From contig MDYQ01000121.1 of the NCBI GenBank assembly GCA_003024175.1, positions 186,001-250,000 on the forward strand: DNA of 64,000 bases, written 5' to 3'. Position 1 is the first letter of the stretch; each line of letters starts with the position of its first letter. Below the pieces are notes generated by a model, which saw only the letters and a list, made by a program, of their open reading frames with translations, was not told where the DNA came from and ran no database searches. The DNA comes from Planoprotostelium fungivorum (taxonomy: Eukaryota > Evosea > Variosea > Cavosteliida > Cavosteliaceae). Both the position numbers and the translations under genes were made by a program. Below are positions 48,701 through 59,975 of the stretch, one piece after another.

Positions 48701-51700
48701 ATATTGAAGGCTGATCCGGCCAAGGCAACGATGGAATGCTTCAAGTGTTTCTACAGATATTTCTCCATCAACGGTGCACGAGAACAGAAGATCAGCTCTT
48801 CTTTCAGAGACGGCACTTTCGAGGTGAAATTTCACGGAGATGTGTCGATTGATGGAATGGCAGGTTGTAGATTATGACATCAGCGGGTACGATTGGTTGT
48901 GGAATCTCATCATGGATAATCCCAACGAAGAGGTGTGATGACGTCATCACAATAGAGTGTGACGTCACGGTAGGTGGTGAAAGCTACGATCGAATTTCTC
49001 ATTCAACTTCACCTGTGGAGCCATCACAGTGTCTATGCGAAATCTCGCGAAACGTTCATCGAAATCTGTACGAAGGTGAGTCCATCTACATCTTTGTAGA
49101 CGGAGAATTGATGACGTCATCAGAGATTCATCGAGGAAAATTCGAAGGAATATTCCGTGGACACGTCGAACAAGAGGAGACGACTGCTGAGAAGTCTTCG
49201 ACTTTTACAAGAATTTTCCGAAAAGTGTGAAGAGCAGTGCGCCACGAAAGTAGCATCCCACGGAGGGCCCAAGCGCGAAATCTCCACGATATTTCGCGTC
49301 GAGAATCTCATCAAAGACTGTACACCCCCGGATGTCATCGAAATTTCCGCGACTTCCAAGGAAGCCATCGGAGCGTTCAAGGAGAGAGTTAGAGACATGA
49401 TCCCGAAATTCGAAGGAAAAGTCGATGAATTGAGAATCCTCGTACGAGGCGGTCAGATCGATGACGAACAGATGACATTAGGTACCCTCGAGCTCACCCA
49501 CCTCACCAGTATCTCCATACAAAAGTACGTACGATGACGTCATCACACGTCATTGACACGTCGGTGACAGGTTAGAAGGCACCGACAGACACCAAGAGAC
49601 GGTCAATCGATCCAGGGCACCCATCGTGCGAACCATCACGAGGGACGAGATATTACCCCCCGATGCTCAGAACAAAGCGAGACAACTCATGGAAATTTAC
49701 GATCTAACGGAGGGTGCCGCTCTTTTGGCTCTGAAGAAGAGTCAGTGGGACATCAATTCGGCGGGAGAACTGCTGACGGACGACGTACACAGGACGCAGA
49801 TCGTGGAGGACGCGAGGAGGTGAGAGGACGTCTACAACGTTGTAGATGGATGATATCGGTAGATCGGCCGCGGACAACCGAGAGGCGGAGATTGGCAAGA
49901 AGAGATTGATCGTATCCGAAGAACAATTATCTTCCCTTCCTTCTCTCCTCTTATCGAAAGGTGAAGACTTCCACACAGAAAGATTGAATGGAAAAGGAAA
50001 TTCGATCCAATTGTTGTTCAAGTTGTACGATTTCCACGACGACTCGATATCGAAGAGAGTGTGGTCTCTCTTGGGCAGTATCCCAACTTCCTCTTCTATC
50101 TACGATAACATCCGAGGTGACACACTTTGTCACACGTCGACATGTCGTGATGTGAATATAGGGATCCTCAGCTTCGGTAAGGAAGAAGAGCCGACTGACA
50201 TCGAATGGAAGAACATCTTGGATGGTTCCTCTCCTTATCGTCTACTCTATTGTCTACAGATTGTCGACACCATTCTATTTCCGAGAAGACAAGTGACAGA
50301 AGCGAGCATCGGTACGAACCCGAAGGTGACGTCATATTACGTCATCGTGATGACATCGTGACACTTTGACAGATTCCCACGAAACTGTGGATGTCCGACT
50401 TCATCACGAGGGGAGGTGGAGTGCGAAATTTCTCGGAAATTTCTCACCCTGTCAGGCTTCCGTTACATCTTACGTATACTGGTAGACACAGATTGGAGTA
50501 AGACTCTCGGTTCCACTGAACTCGTCGCCCTTCAGAGGCCACCTGTACAACAGAGAGCTTGTCTCGTGTTGATTCTCAAGATCTGTCACTTTGTCCTCAC
50601 GTCCATGTTTCACATCCAGGCCGGTGAGACGGGAAGGTGGGCTCGTTGTAGATGGATGTACGAGCTAACGGAGGACCAGCGGTCAGAGAAAGAGTGTTCT
50701 GAAATTGTCCGAGGGGGTCACCATGACACCGATCCTCTTCTCTCCCCGCCAGAGAAAATCCCAAGAAGTGAGAAAACTCGTCGAAATTTCACGTGACATG
50801 CCACAGATCGACGAGGAGTTTACGTCTTTCATGGGAGGACTTCTCCACGAGATTCCCAGGGAAACCCTATTATCTGACATTTCTCTCTCCGTTCTCGTGA
50901 AACAACTCCTCTCCCTCTTGGAGATGAATTCTACCGTCCGACGTAACCCAGGTATTTGAATTTCGAATCTCGAATGTGGCGGGAAATCATAGGCTGATGG
51001 AGTGGCAGACGAAGATTTGAGAGATGGAGAGACGTTGGTGGCTTATGTCATGGGATTGTTAGTACCTTGCGTACTGAGAGAGCCCCTGCAGCTGCTACCG
51101 GAGATCTACAACCGGCCAAAGATCGACGCCCTCATTCAGAAACTCGTGCTACAGGCACCCGACGATGACACCAGGTGATTCTCACCATCTACAACGTTGT
51201 AGATGACACGGAAAAGGGCCGAAACGAGCGATGGCTTCTTCCGGATTGCCACGGAGGTTGTGTTGGATGACATGCAAGTGACACACCCTTACAAATACTT
51301 CATGGACTTGATACTCAACATCGTCCCTTCTTACAAAGAGAAACACTCGAGAGTCTGGACCGGTGCGTTGTAGATACAAAATTCCACGAAAATTCCGACC
51401 TGACGTCATTGCAGCTTGCCGCGAGTACTTTCAATTTCTGGAAAAGATGATCCTCTTTGTACCTTCGAATCAGAATTTGTATCCGTCAGAACCATTGTAC
51501 AAGCTATTCTGGGGTGCAGTCAGAGGTCTCTCTTCACGGCCGGTTGTAGAATCTCGAAAATTCGAATTTTCCGACGAATTATTCATCGGGTACTTACGCA
51601 TCATGAGGGCGATGATTCGGCAATATCCTCTGTACCTGCAGAAGTGAGGTGTATCTACAACGTTGTAGATGCTCAATTTGGCAGATACGAAATCGCAGAG

Positions 51701-54700
51701 AAATCAGTCGTCCACCCACTTCAGACGGGAACGCAACACATCAGCCTGCTGAACGTCCGTCTACAACTCGCCAAAGAGCACAATTTTATCCAATTTCTCT
51801 ACGGGTGCCTCTTCTCGAGGGATATTTATCCGGATACTTCCGGGGCTCGTTGTAAATCGAGAGAGTCCAGGACCGCCACTTTCGGATTTCTCATCGATTT
51901 ATGCCGAGATGTCAAAGAAAACTCACAAGAGCTCTTCGCCCTCATGTCAAGTGAGAAAACTCGACGAAATCTCACGATCGATGACGTCATCAGGTCACCA
52001 CACCGGTAGTCTCAAATTGAACTCCTGGGAATATTCCCCGAAATTGGAAGACAAACCCTCCCACGGCTACTGCGGCCTGAAAAATCTTGGAAATACCTGT
52101 TACATGAATTCCATTCTACAACAGCTCTACGCTCTACCGGACCTCCGCTCCGGAATTTTCCAGGTATTTTCCCACCCATCTTCCCACTCATTCTCCACAG
52201 GTCGTGGAGAAGGAAGAAGAGGGTATCCTCTATCAGCTGCAGAACATCTTCGCCTCTGTTCAAGAGTCCGAGAGGGCACACTATGAACCGGTCGGCTTCT
52301 GTAATGCTTATCGAGATTGGGAGGGTAGACCGATGAACATCCATCAGCAGCAGGACGTAGAGGAATTCTTCAATCTATTGTGCCAGAGGATGGAAACTCG
52401 ACTCAAGGTGGGTCCGTCTACACCGTTGTAGATGACGGGGAGTAGGGTACGTCTCAAGAGAAATTGTTGTCGTCCATCTTCGCGGGGAAGATCTGTAACG
52501 AGATACGATCGGTGGATGAGAATTATCCGTATTTATCCGAGACATCTGAAGACTTTTTCACGCTGTCCCTGGAGATCAAGGGAAAGGACACCATATCTGA
52601 CGCCTTAGATACGTACGTGAGGGGTGAGTACGGTACGTACGTAATCCGTCCTGAAATTTCAAGGCGACAAGCTCGTGGGAGACAACGCTTATTTCTGCGA
52701 AAAATACGCGAAGAAAGTGGACGTGGTGAAGAGAGGTACCATTCAGTCTCTATCCAACACTCTGATCCTCCACCTCAAGAGATTCGATTGGGATTTCACT
52801 TCGTACCGAAAAGTCAAGGTCAACGATATTCACCCCTCCGTTGACTGACCCACGGCAGGTCAACGACCGCTGTGAATTTCCCTTAGAACTCGATATGAAG
52901 CCGTGGTCACGTGAGGGCATCGCCCTCGCTGAGGGTAGAAGCTTGTCCGAGGCAGAAACTTTCCCGGAAACTTACTATCAGTATCAGCTCATGGGTGTAC
53001 TCGTTCACAGCGGCTCCGCTGATGCAGGTCACTATTACAGTTACATCAAAGAGAGGGGCGGTCAAGCGAATTCTCTTCGGTCGAGCGTGGGGGAAGACCA
53101 GGTGGAACGTCGGTTCCCGCCATTTTCGACTGAAATTTCGCAGGGAGATCGATGGTTCGAGTACAATGATAAGAACGTGACGTTGTTCGATCCCAAAGAT
53201 ATTCCCACCGAGTGTTTCGGTGGAACCCAACAGGTATTTTTCCGGAGCCCATCTACAACGCGTAACGATACGTAGGTGACACACTGGGACGAGAGGACAC
53301 GTAGTTACGTACGTAAAACGTACGACCGTGTGAGGTCAGCGTACATGTTGTTCTACGATCGAATTGTTCCCTACCACGACAATTCTCCCGATTTATCCGC
53401 TCAGCCTCCGGGCATCGGTACGTATTCTCAGAATCTTCTCCGATTTTTCCGAGAATCTTCCATACGACATCGTCACATGACATCATCCATACGACGTCAC
53501 GATATGATATCATGCAGAGGTACTGAAGATGTGTAGGTTCTGTCGTGAAGATACCAGAGAGGATCTATCAGGCCATCTGGAGGGACAATTCCATCTTTCT
53601 TCGAGACAGAAATTTCTTCGATCCTTCCTACTTTGAGTTCATGCTCAAGTTCTCTGAACTGGGACATCATTACGCCCCTGTCACGGATTACTCACTACAA
53701 CTCGCCTCCATTCATCAGCCCGGATTCCAATTTCCGAAATTTCTGACGATTTTCATGATCGAGATCCTTGTTCATGCCTCCGACGGTGAGATTGACTCGG
53801 AATTTCCGTGGAATTTCATCTGAACGTAGTGTAGGTGACAAATATGTTCGGCCGTTTGTAGATAGACTGAAGATGCTGTATCATAAGAACGTAGCTGTAT
53901 GTAAATGGTTTTTAACTTACCTGATGGAGTCATCACTCGTCAAGGAACTTTTGTTGGGTGAGTGTTCCGTGAAATTTCACACGATACGTACTGATACGTA
54001 CAGAATGTCCCAACGAGAAGACTCGCATCTACATCGCGGACCTCATCTCCCAGGTTTTATTTCATTTTATTCTGTATCTACAACGCTCACACCTCTCAGT
54101 CCCTTCACGTGGTAGCTCCCTACGAATACGAATTTTATTTCGAGATGATGGATTCTACAACGAGCGCAGGTCGTCACGAATACTCGAATTCCCAACGAGT
54201 TTTCCGCTCCATCTGCCCTCGCTTCATGGACGTCGTCCTCTCCTTACTCGAAGACTCTCGCATCTACTGGAAGCGTTTCAAACAAGTGAGACGATCTACA
54301 ACCAGCCATTCGATTATTCACAGAGAGTAGTATTTTCAAGTCATTCGAGACTATGCATCCATGGGCGTTGCCGAGAGACAACACTTGCTGTACAGAGAGA
54401 TCGTTTCCCAGTATTCCGACTGGTTCCTGGGAAAAACGAAGAGGGGTCAGGTACGCACAGATCTTCCGATTATCCGGTATCTCATCGAAATTTCAGTCTC
54501 GCGTCCTCGTGATGGATCAATTCAATCTTCCGGACTTGACTTACTTCATCTCTACCCTCTCTATCCTCTACCGTGGTTGCTATAACAACGGTACAAGAGA
54601 CACACTCCCTCCCACCACCCTCCCCAACACCCAACTCATCGACATGCCCCAGAACGGTGAAATTTCATCGGAAATTTCCGTCTTCGCGAAATTTCGCTGA

Positions 54701-55967
54701 CGTTTCACAGAATACAAGGCACTCTTCCAAAACAGTTTCTTCACCTCCATGTTAGAGATGGAGTACAACACTCCCGCCGTAACTGAAATCATCCGTCACG
54801 CCTGCTGGGAGGATTTAAAGAGGACAAAGTCTGTCTTAGAGGTCCTCCTAACTGGTATGGAGAAGAGTAAGGAAGAGCTACCTCATCATGAGGTGATGGC
54901 GTCCCTGTTACAAATGGACGACTCTCTTCAGAAGACACGTGTCATCCTGACCGTGTCTTCTTTCGAGGTGGCACAAAAGAATGGGACGACGGCCGGGGGT
55001 GGGCTATTGGCTCAGGTGAAAATTCGTAGAAATTCGATTTTGACGCGTTGTAGATACAACACACTTGTAAGACAGACTCGGGAGTCTTTCTACAATTGAT
55101 CCGGTTTCTCATGAGCCTCATAGAGGGGATACCCATCGTAGAGGAGTACTGCGCAGAGCAGATCCGAGAGGTGATTCATCTACAACGAGTCATTGGTGGG
55201 TTGTAGATCGACTGACTCCACCAGATCCTTCGCGTCCGAGAGATGATGGAGACGAAGATTTCTCTCCAAGAGGAACTCCCCTTCCAACAGGCGACGGCAT
55301 CCGTCGATGCCTTCTTAGAAAAGTACAAGAATCACAACCCGACACCCTCGTCAGACAGAGAGAGGGAGCTGATGGAGGATCTCGATGACTTTAGAAGGGA
55401 GAACGCCAAGTTGAAGGAAGCTCTCGACCGATACGCCATGGAGTCAAAGACCGTCCCCGTTCCAGCTTTCATGCGAACGCAAAAGTGGGCCCTGGAGAAG
55501 AAGAGTGGATGGCTCACGACGAAGGCAACCCTCTTTGCAAATGCGGATTCAAACAGTGAGGAGAACATGAAGGATGAGATCTGATGTTTCACGTCAGGTG
55601 ACAGCACCGAGGAAGAGATCGAACAGAGACCCAGCACGTGGTCGACAGCGACACCTTCTAATTCGACGCCACCGGTCGACGAGATCTTCCGCAGGGCTCA
55701 GGCGCTGTGTGACATCTTGATGTTACAGTCCACCGACGCCGCCATCGCAGCTCTTAAGAGGACAAATTACGACATCGATGCCGCTGCATCTCTCTTGTGC
55801 GCAGGTTCGTGTCACATGATGCATGTGATGTCGGATGACTCATGTTTGCAGGTGAGATCGATCTCAACACGGTGACGGTGGAGAAACCAACGGTAGCTGC
55901 GAGTCGAACACCTTACGCCACGGGTTCTTTTGAAGACCTCCCTCGACGGACGACGGAAGAGCTATGA
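45781..55967 (+). CDS. Giant ubiquitin-specific protease of the USP9X/USP24/USP34 group
   Basis: This gene of over 10 kb has roughly fifty short introns and encodes about 2,600 residues. The start MSSDRAKAIRENKDLRSSLN leads a Ser/Pro-rich N terminus. A long alpha-solenoid region follows (for example LMARHNQLTLQDLEEIW). The catalytic domain lies at about 52060-53260. Its Cys box is GLKNLGNTCYMNSILQQLYA, its His box is GVLVHSGSADAGHYYSYIKE, and WFEYNDKNVTLF follows. A UBA-like helix bundle sits upstream (LMEIYDLTEGAALLALKKSQ, WDINSAGELL), and another lies near the end (STDAAIAALKRTNYDIDAAA). The protease trims ubiquitin chains. The size and solenoid place it with USP9X, USP24 and USP34, but the exact paralogue is open. 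Its introns hold the densest set of palindromes in the window. Confidence 0.88.
47255..47302 (+). repeat. 48-nt intron with two hairpin motifs
   Basis: It contains TCTACATCGTTGTAGA (47267-47282, one mismatch to the family) and the perfect palindrome CTGATGACGTCATCAG at 47287-47302. The second one ends at the 3' splice site. Exons join in phase (APIR then EIKWLTPDG). Confidence 0.85.
48824..48863 (+). repeat. Intron with palindromic 5' splice site, twin of 16028
   Basis: Positions 48824-48835 are GTGAAATTTCAC. The flanking bases 48821-48841 are identical to 16025-16045 in an unrelated gene. The 40-nt intron ends GAATGGCAG. Confidence 0.88.
48933..48973 (+). repeat. 41-nt intron starting with an 18-nt perfect palindrome
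   Basis: TGTGATGACGTCATCACA at 48934-48951 begins one base after the intron start, and TGTGACGTCAC follows in the same intron. Exons join in phase (NPNEE then VVKATIEFL). Confidence 0.86.
49076..49123 (+). repeat. 48-nt intron with the two-module hairpin layout
   Basis: TCTACATCTTTGTAGA (49085-49100) is followed by TTGATGACGTCATCAG, whose end is the 3' splice site. Same modular order as intron 47255-47302. Confidence 0.82.
49831..49846 (+). repeat. Perfect TCTACAACGTTGTAGA palindrome
   Basis: In a deubiquitinase intron that opens GTGAGAGGACG. Further perfect copies in the same gene are at 51188-51203 and 51654-51669. Confidence 0.85.
50768..50806 (+). repeat. Intron near-identical at its 5' half to intron 51951
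   Basis: Positions 50768-50793 and 51951-51976 match at 24 of 26 bases, both opening GTGAGAAAACTCG. The matching segment contains a GTGA...TCAC inverted repeat. Confidence 0.8.
51188..51203 (+). repeat. Perfect TCTACAACGTTGTAGA palindrome
   Basis: In a deubiquitinase intron that opens GTGATTCTCACC. Confidence 0.82.
51654..51669 (+). repeat. Perfect TCTACAACGTTGTAGA palindrome
   Basis: In a short deubiquitinase intron that ends AATTTGGCAG. Confidence 0.82.
51951..51993 (+). repeat. 43-nt intron combining a 5' inverted repeat and a 3' palindrome
   Basis: GTGAGA at the 5' splice site is complementary to TCTCAC within the same intron. The intron ends GATGACGTCATCAG. The exon junction restores SSHHTGSLKLNSW, just before the USP Cys box. 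Confidence 0.82.
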
Positions 55968-56689
55968 TGAGGAAGTGATGAATGTGATAAAGGATCTTCA
56001 TTCTATTGAAGAGACGTTTCTGTGATGCATCTCTCGCTCATCTCGATCAACATACAGGTGCATACATCTCCTGTTACCGAAACCCTTCTTCTGTTTTCTG
56101 GTCTTCTTTCCTCTGTGACTCAACGCCTCTGATCACAAGAGAAAAATCGTTCAGATACAATGGTAAGACGCTCCTCGGTCGAGAGTGATGTGTGTTTTGT
56201 CAATTCTGATATTGTAAGACATGAAGGTGGAAACCATCGTGAAATGAACGGAAATGTACCTTCGTAGCCACGGGGGCACGGCTTCACAGAAACACGACAT
56301 GAATTTTGGTGGACCATTGTCGCGAGAGGACGCGAAATAAACGCACTCGTGGCACTTTAGAAGAAGAGTAAGGTCAAATACATAAACCGAGAGACAAGCA
56401 TCATAGGCGAGAGCGTCGAGGCAGGACAACCCCAAAAAAAATGACTCTCTCCCAAGAGCCAGACGCTGAAAATCTCGATCTCTCTGAACTCGGGAGGAAA
56501 GAGGTATTCTGCAATATCAACACTCAGTGAACACGAAATACATTCCATCTCACATGCACTTGCCATACACTCGCAAACACATCGCGGACCGATTGGCTGC
56601 TGATTAGAGTAGTTTTATTCTACTGAAGTCTATCGTACCCTTCCTTTGCATTTTAATGGGGTTTTACGGTTGGACTGATACCGCTGGCC
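55968..56689. other. Gene-poor region after the deubiquitinase
   Basis: No gene is secure. Weak minus-strand ORFs exist at 56151-56435 and 56357-56566 (the latter MASACEMECISCSL) without known domains. Part of the 3' end may belong to the upstream portion of the following membrane-protein gene. Confidence 0.4.
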
Positions 56690-57291
56690 ATGATATACGA
56701 GACTGGGTATTCTATCCTCTACTCTACCTTGCTCACATTCATCCTTGGATATTTCAGACATCAATGGCTCAGCGTATCCAAGTGAGAGTCGATGCTGCAA
56801 ACGAGCATTGAATGGAATGCAGGCGTCAGGTGGAAGCGATTCAACTGTTCGATCAACACATTGGATCGTGGAAGTTTAAGCGACACACCAACAGAGAATT
56901 TGGTACGTACCTCTTCCAGCGAAAAAGAATGCGCACGTGGCTCATTGTTGGCGTCAATCTCATCATGATTGCCGGTGTCGTCTTTCTTTGTGAGCATGAT
57001 TCGGATGTATCCCTGTGACTCACTTGAACAGTCTTCCTTGCGGCAATTGCCCCCAATCAAGACTTTGATGTCATCATCTCCATCGTAAAGCTCGTACCCG
57101 TGTTCGTCTTCATGCTGCTCTTCCTCATCGTGTATAACGCCCCCTACCCTCGTAAAGGTTACATCTATACCATGGGTCGACTGTATCGATTACGACCCGA
57201 GGGGTGGCCATCCACTTGCGTGGTTTTCAGTCACACTTGTAGCCCAAACTTTTGTGTCACGTACTGGCCCAAAACTTCTGTGTTGGACTGA
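56690..57291 (+). CDS. Multi-pass membrane protein, unknown family
   Basis: The frame gives MIYETGYSILYSTLLTFILG, YFRHQWLSVSK, then across an intron RQVEAIQLFDQHIGSWKFKR, TWLIVGVNLIMIAGVVFL and, after a second intron, FLAAIAPNQDFDVIISIVKL then VPVFVFMLLFLIVYNAPYPR. At least three hydrophobic segments are present. Exon phases agree at both junctions. An in-frame stop lies upstream of GLIPLAMIY, so either the ATG at 56690 is the start or an earlier exon exists. The C terminus after RPEGWPST looks less protein-like and may be intronic. No family recognised. Confidence 0.5.
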
Positions 57292-57338
57292 ACCGAGTCT
57301 CTTCGCAGAAACCTCGAATCTACGTCACAGAGAAGCAT

Positions 57339-57362
57339 CACAAACATACACACACACACATC
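57339..57362. repeat. Short (CA)n-like microsatellite
   Basis: An ACATACACACACACACATCA tract lies just upstream of the next ORF. Confidence 0.7.
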
Positions 57363-57369
57363 ACACGAC

Positions 57370-57669
57370 ATGCAGTCCACCGGCGAAAGAAGAATCAACG
57401 AGAACTATATCATTTGGTTCACATTTGAAGACCGCTGCTACACAGCAAATACCTCGAGGCCTGATTTCATCCACGATACGGCCAGTCACTTCATCCAACT
57501 TCATGGCCCTCTCCTGATGAGGGGAGGCGTAGGTGAACAGGAGGACACCATAGTGGCATTGTTTAGAGAGAGGAGGCCGATCACAGATGTCATTGCGCCC
57601 AATGTGGCCATAATTTTGGACGATGTTGGACATGGCATTTCTCGAATGGTTACTCTTTACTACTTATAA
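57370..57669 (+). CDS. Intronless 99-residue hypothetical ORF
   Basis: Starts MQSTGERRINENYIIWFTFE and continues DRCYTANTSRPDFIHDTASH, ending GISRMVTLYYL. It has no membrane helix or signal peptide and no known domain. The opposite strand is also open over much of this stretch. It could be an isolated small gene, or the tail of a transcript from the neighbouring membrane-protein gene. Confidence 0.4.
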   Translation: MQSTGERRINENYIIWFTFEDRCYTANTSRPDFIHDTASHFIQLHGPLLMRGGVGEQEDTIVALFRERRPITDVIAPNVAIILDDVGHGISRMVTLYYL

Positions 57670-57697
57670 AGAACAAAGTGATTTCGATGATGATCTA

Positions 57698-58312
57698 TTA
57701 TTCTTGACATTTAGCGGCGATTCGTCGTGATCTCTGGTGATAGAGGTAGAGGACGACTGCAATGACGCCCAAGATCATTGCAGCGACGATGATCCAGAAT
57801 ACAAGGCGTCATTTTCGTAGAAAGTGCTCATCAATATCCAGATGAAAACGCCCCATTGCACTCCGGTCAAGATTGCGTCTATGAGATCTTTGGCTTTTTC
57901 ACTGGACAGTTGATCGGTCGTTTTGCCTTTCGTCATTATCCTTTAATATGTAGATGAAAAACAGAGTCTCTTGTCTGGTGGCTGATTGGCTGATCGGAGG
58001 AGATTGAATGTTGCAATGCTGGTGCTTATACCTGTGCATGTTTGACTGCTTGGTTGTTGACGTAGTTTATCTTGGAGATCCTTCAGGAGTTTGTTGAAGT
58101 ACTTCTTGACAGCGTTGACCCCGCCCATATTGTCCTGCAGATGGCAGCAGAAATGCAAGGAGTGCAGCACACGAAGAACCCACCATGCTGCACGGAAACT
58201 CTTTGTTGTCTGAGTCTTGAGGAGAATAATCTTTGCTCCTATGGGACAGTTCTTGTTCGTATTTCAATCTCTCCTCGTTGGTGACAGAAGTTATCAAAAT
58301 TGGGAGGGCCAT
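57698..58312 (-). CDS. Two adjacent small ORFs or one poorly resolved small membrane-protein gene
   Basis: The upstream reading starts MALPILITSVTNEERLKYEQ, has an intron opening GTGGGTTCTTCG, then DNMGGVNAVKKYFNKLLKDL, and reaches a stop at 57943-57945. A second reading begins a few bases later with MTKGKTTDQLSSEKAKDLID then VQWGVFIWILMSTF. A further frame carries a clear helix FWIIVAAMILGVIAVVLYLY before RSRRIAAKCQE. The phases I tried do not join all pieces into one protein. An unrecognised intron, a sequence error or two genes are all possible. Confidence 0.4.
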
Positions 58313-58585
58313 GTAGACAGCATCATGTTGTCAGCTGCAGACTATTATCTATTCATGTTAACAATTGTGGGCCATTGTTGTACCATGTGTAAATTGTCAT
58401 CAAGAGTGCAGTCGTCAACTGGACATATATCTCCGAGACAACGTCAGCTCCTTCTTCTGTTTCCTCGTAAGACGGGGATACAACATAAACATCCTCTATA
58501 GTTGTTCCTGTGGTGCTCGTTCACCTAAGCAAAATATGCTGCACCACAATACATTGTTGCATATCGAGCTGATGACATAAACATC

Positions 58586-58658
58586 ACCCGCCTAGCTCAG
58601 CTGGAAGAGCGGTAGCCTCCTAAGTTACAAGTCGTGGGTTCAATCCCCACGGTGGGTG
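58586..58658 (+). tRNA. trnR-CCU: tRNA-Arg (anticodon CCT)
   Basis: The acceptor stem ACCCGCC pairs with GGTGGGT, with T8, A9 and D arm GCTC...AGC around CAGCTGGAAG. The anticodon stem GTAGC/GTTAC has loop CTCCTAA and anticodon CCT (decodes AGG). The T arm is GTGGG-TTCAATC-CCCAC. A CTTTTT run follows. Confidence 0.92.
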
Positions 58659-58749
58659 CTTTTTGCTGATTTTTGTACAATTTATCCCTGGTTACCAGTG
58701 TTGTAGATGGTGATTGAGATCAGAGAGGGAGATCTGATCTGTGTTCTCG

Positions 58750-59975
58750 ATGATGCAAAGCCTTAGACGTCTGAGTCTGGGTTCACACCTTCTGAGCTCG
58801 AATGGCAGCCGAGCCATTGTCAATCGACCCCAAATGATTCGATCAGCTGCACCATTCAACTTTCAAAGATGCATGGCTAACATCCCCAGAATCAATCCAA
58901 AGAGTGAACTATGTCTCACTGTTCACACCTTGACATAATATAGTCATGAAGAAGATCGAACCGGCCCCCGCAGCTGCCGCCCCCACCTCCTCTAATCTGC
59001 TAGATCAAACGATTGAGGAGCTGGAATCCAAACAGAGGAAAGATCTTCTCACAAGAGAAGCAGAGAAGCAATCAGAGAGGAAGGTCACATACCAGCAAGC
59101 TCTCCATTGGAAGGGTGTCCGAAAGGGTTATGCCGCCAAAGGAAGATATCAAGAGGTAGCCAAGAACCATCCGGGTGAGTCCATCTATCTCGATACATTA
59201 TCGATTATCAACGATGGAAATGGATGACTTCATGCATTCACACCTTCGACTCTCCTACAAATTCATGTCTTCTCGACACTCCTCTCATTGCATTTTGGAA
59301 CATTTGCAAATCAACTCACTATCATTCCAGGTAATGTGAAGAAGCCCAAACGCTTCAGAGCCGCCGACGAGGCCTGGGCCAAACTGAGCATGATCAAACA
59401 CAGCATGAAGAAGATGGAGAACATCGTGTGGCTCATCCGAAAGAAGACCTTCGCCGAGGCCATCAAACAGCTCCAGCTCTGTGGAAAGGTGAAGACGAAG
59501 AGAAGAGAAGTGGCTGATGAGATGTGTAGGCCGTCGCTCCCGATCTCATCAAATTACTCTTGTCTGCGAGAGCTAACGCCGAGAACAATTACAGTATGGA
59601 TCGTTCTCGTCTCATCGTCTGTGAGTCATCGACATCCTCATCATCGACGTCTCTCTCATGTTCATTCACATGATCCATCGAGTCATTCGGAATCACATCA
59701 TCTTTCACCATCGATCACTCTATTCATCACCATCATTGCATCACATCGATTGTTCTGACGGATCGACAGCCGAGGTCCTGGTCGGCAAAGACATGGACTT
59801 GAAGAGGATGATCATCATGGGCAGAGGAAGAACTGGTCTTCTCAAGCACAGACACTGCAGAGTGACCGTCATTCTGAAGGAGATGCCCGAGGAACATTTC
59901 ATGACGCCAAGGGAGAAGAGAGACTTGAAAAGGAGACAAGACCAGGAGGACAGAGAACTGACCTCAGCCGAATAA
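58750..59975 (+). CDS. MRPL22: Mitochondrial ribosomal protein uL22m
   Basis: The start MMQSLRRLSLGSHLLSSNGS continues Arg/Ser-rich to FNFQRCMANIPRINPK, a mitochondrial presequence. An intron opening GTGAACTATG joins it in frame to IMKKIEPAPAAAAPTSSN. The uL22 core follows: AWAKLSMIKHSMKKMENIV, LIRKKTFAEAIKQLQLCGK, AVAPDLIKLLLSARANAENN, SRLIVSEVLVGKDMDLKR and the tunnel-lining loop IIMGRGRTGLLKHRHCRVTV. The C terminus is charged (REKRDLKRRQDQEDREL). Several introns, one in the middle of the core, were removed to obtain this order. Length and motif order fit mitochondrial uL22. No similar cytosolic uL22 signature is seen. Confidence 0.9.
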
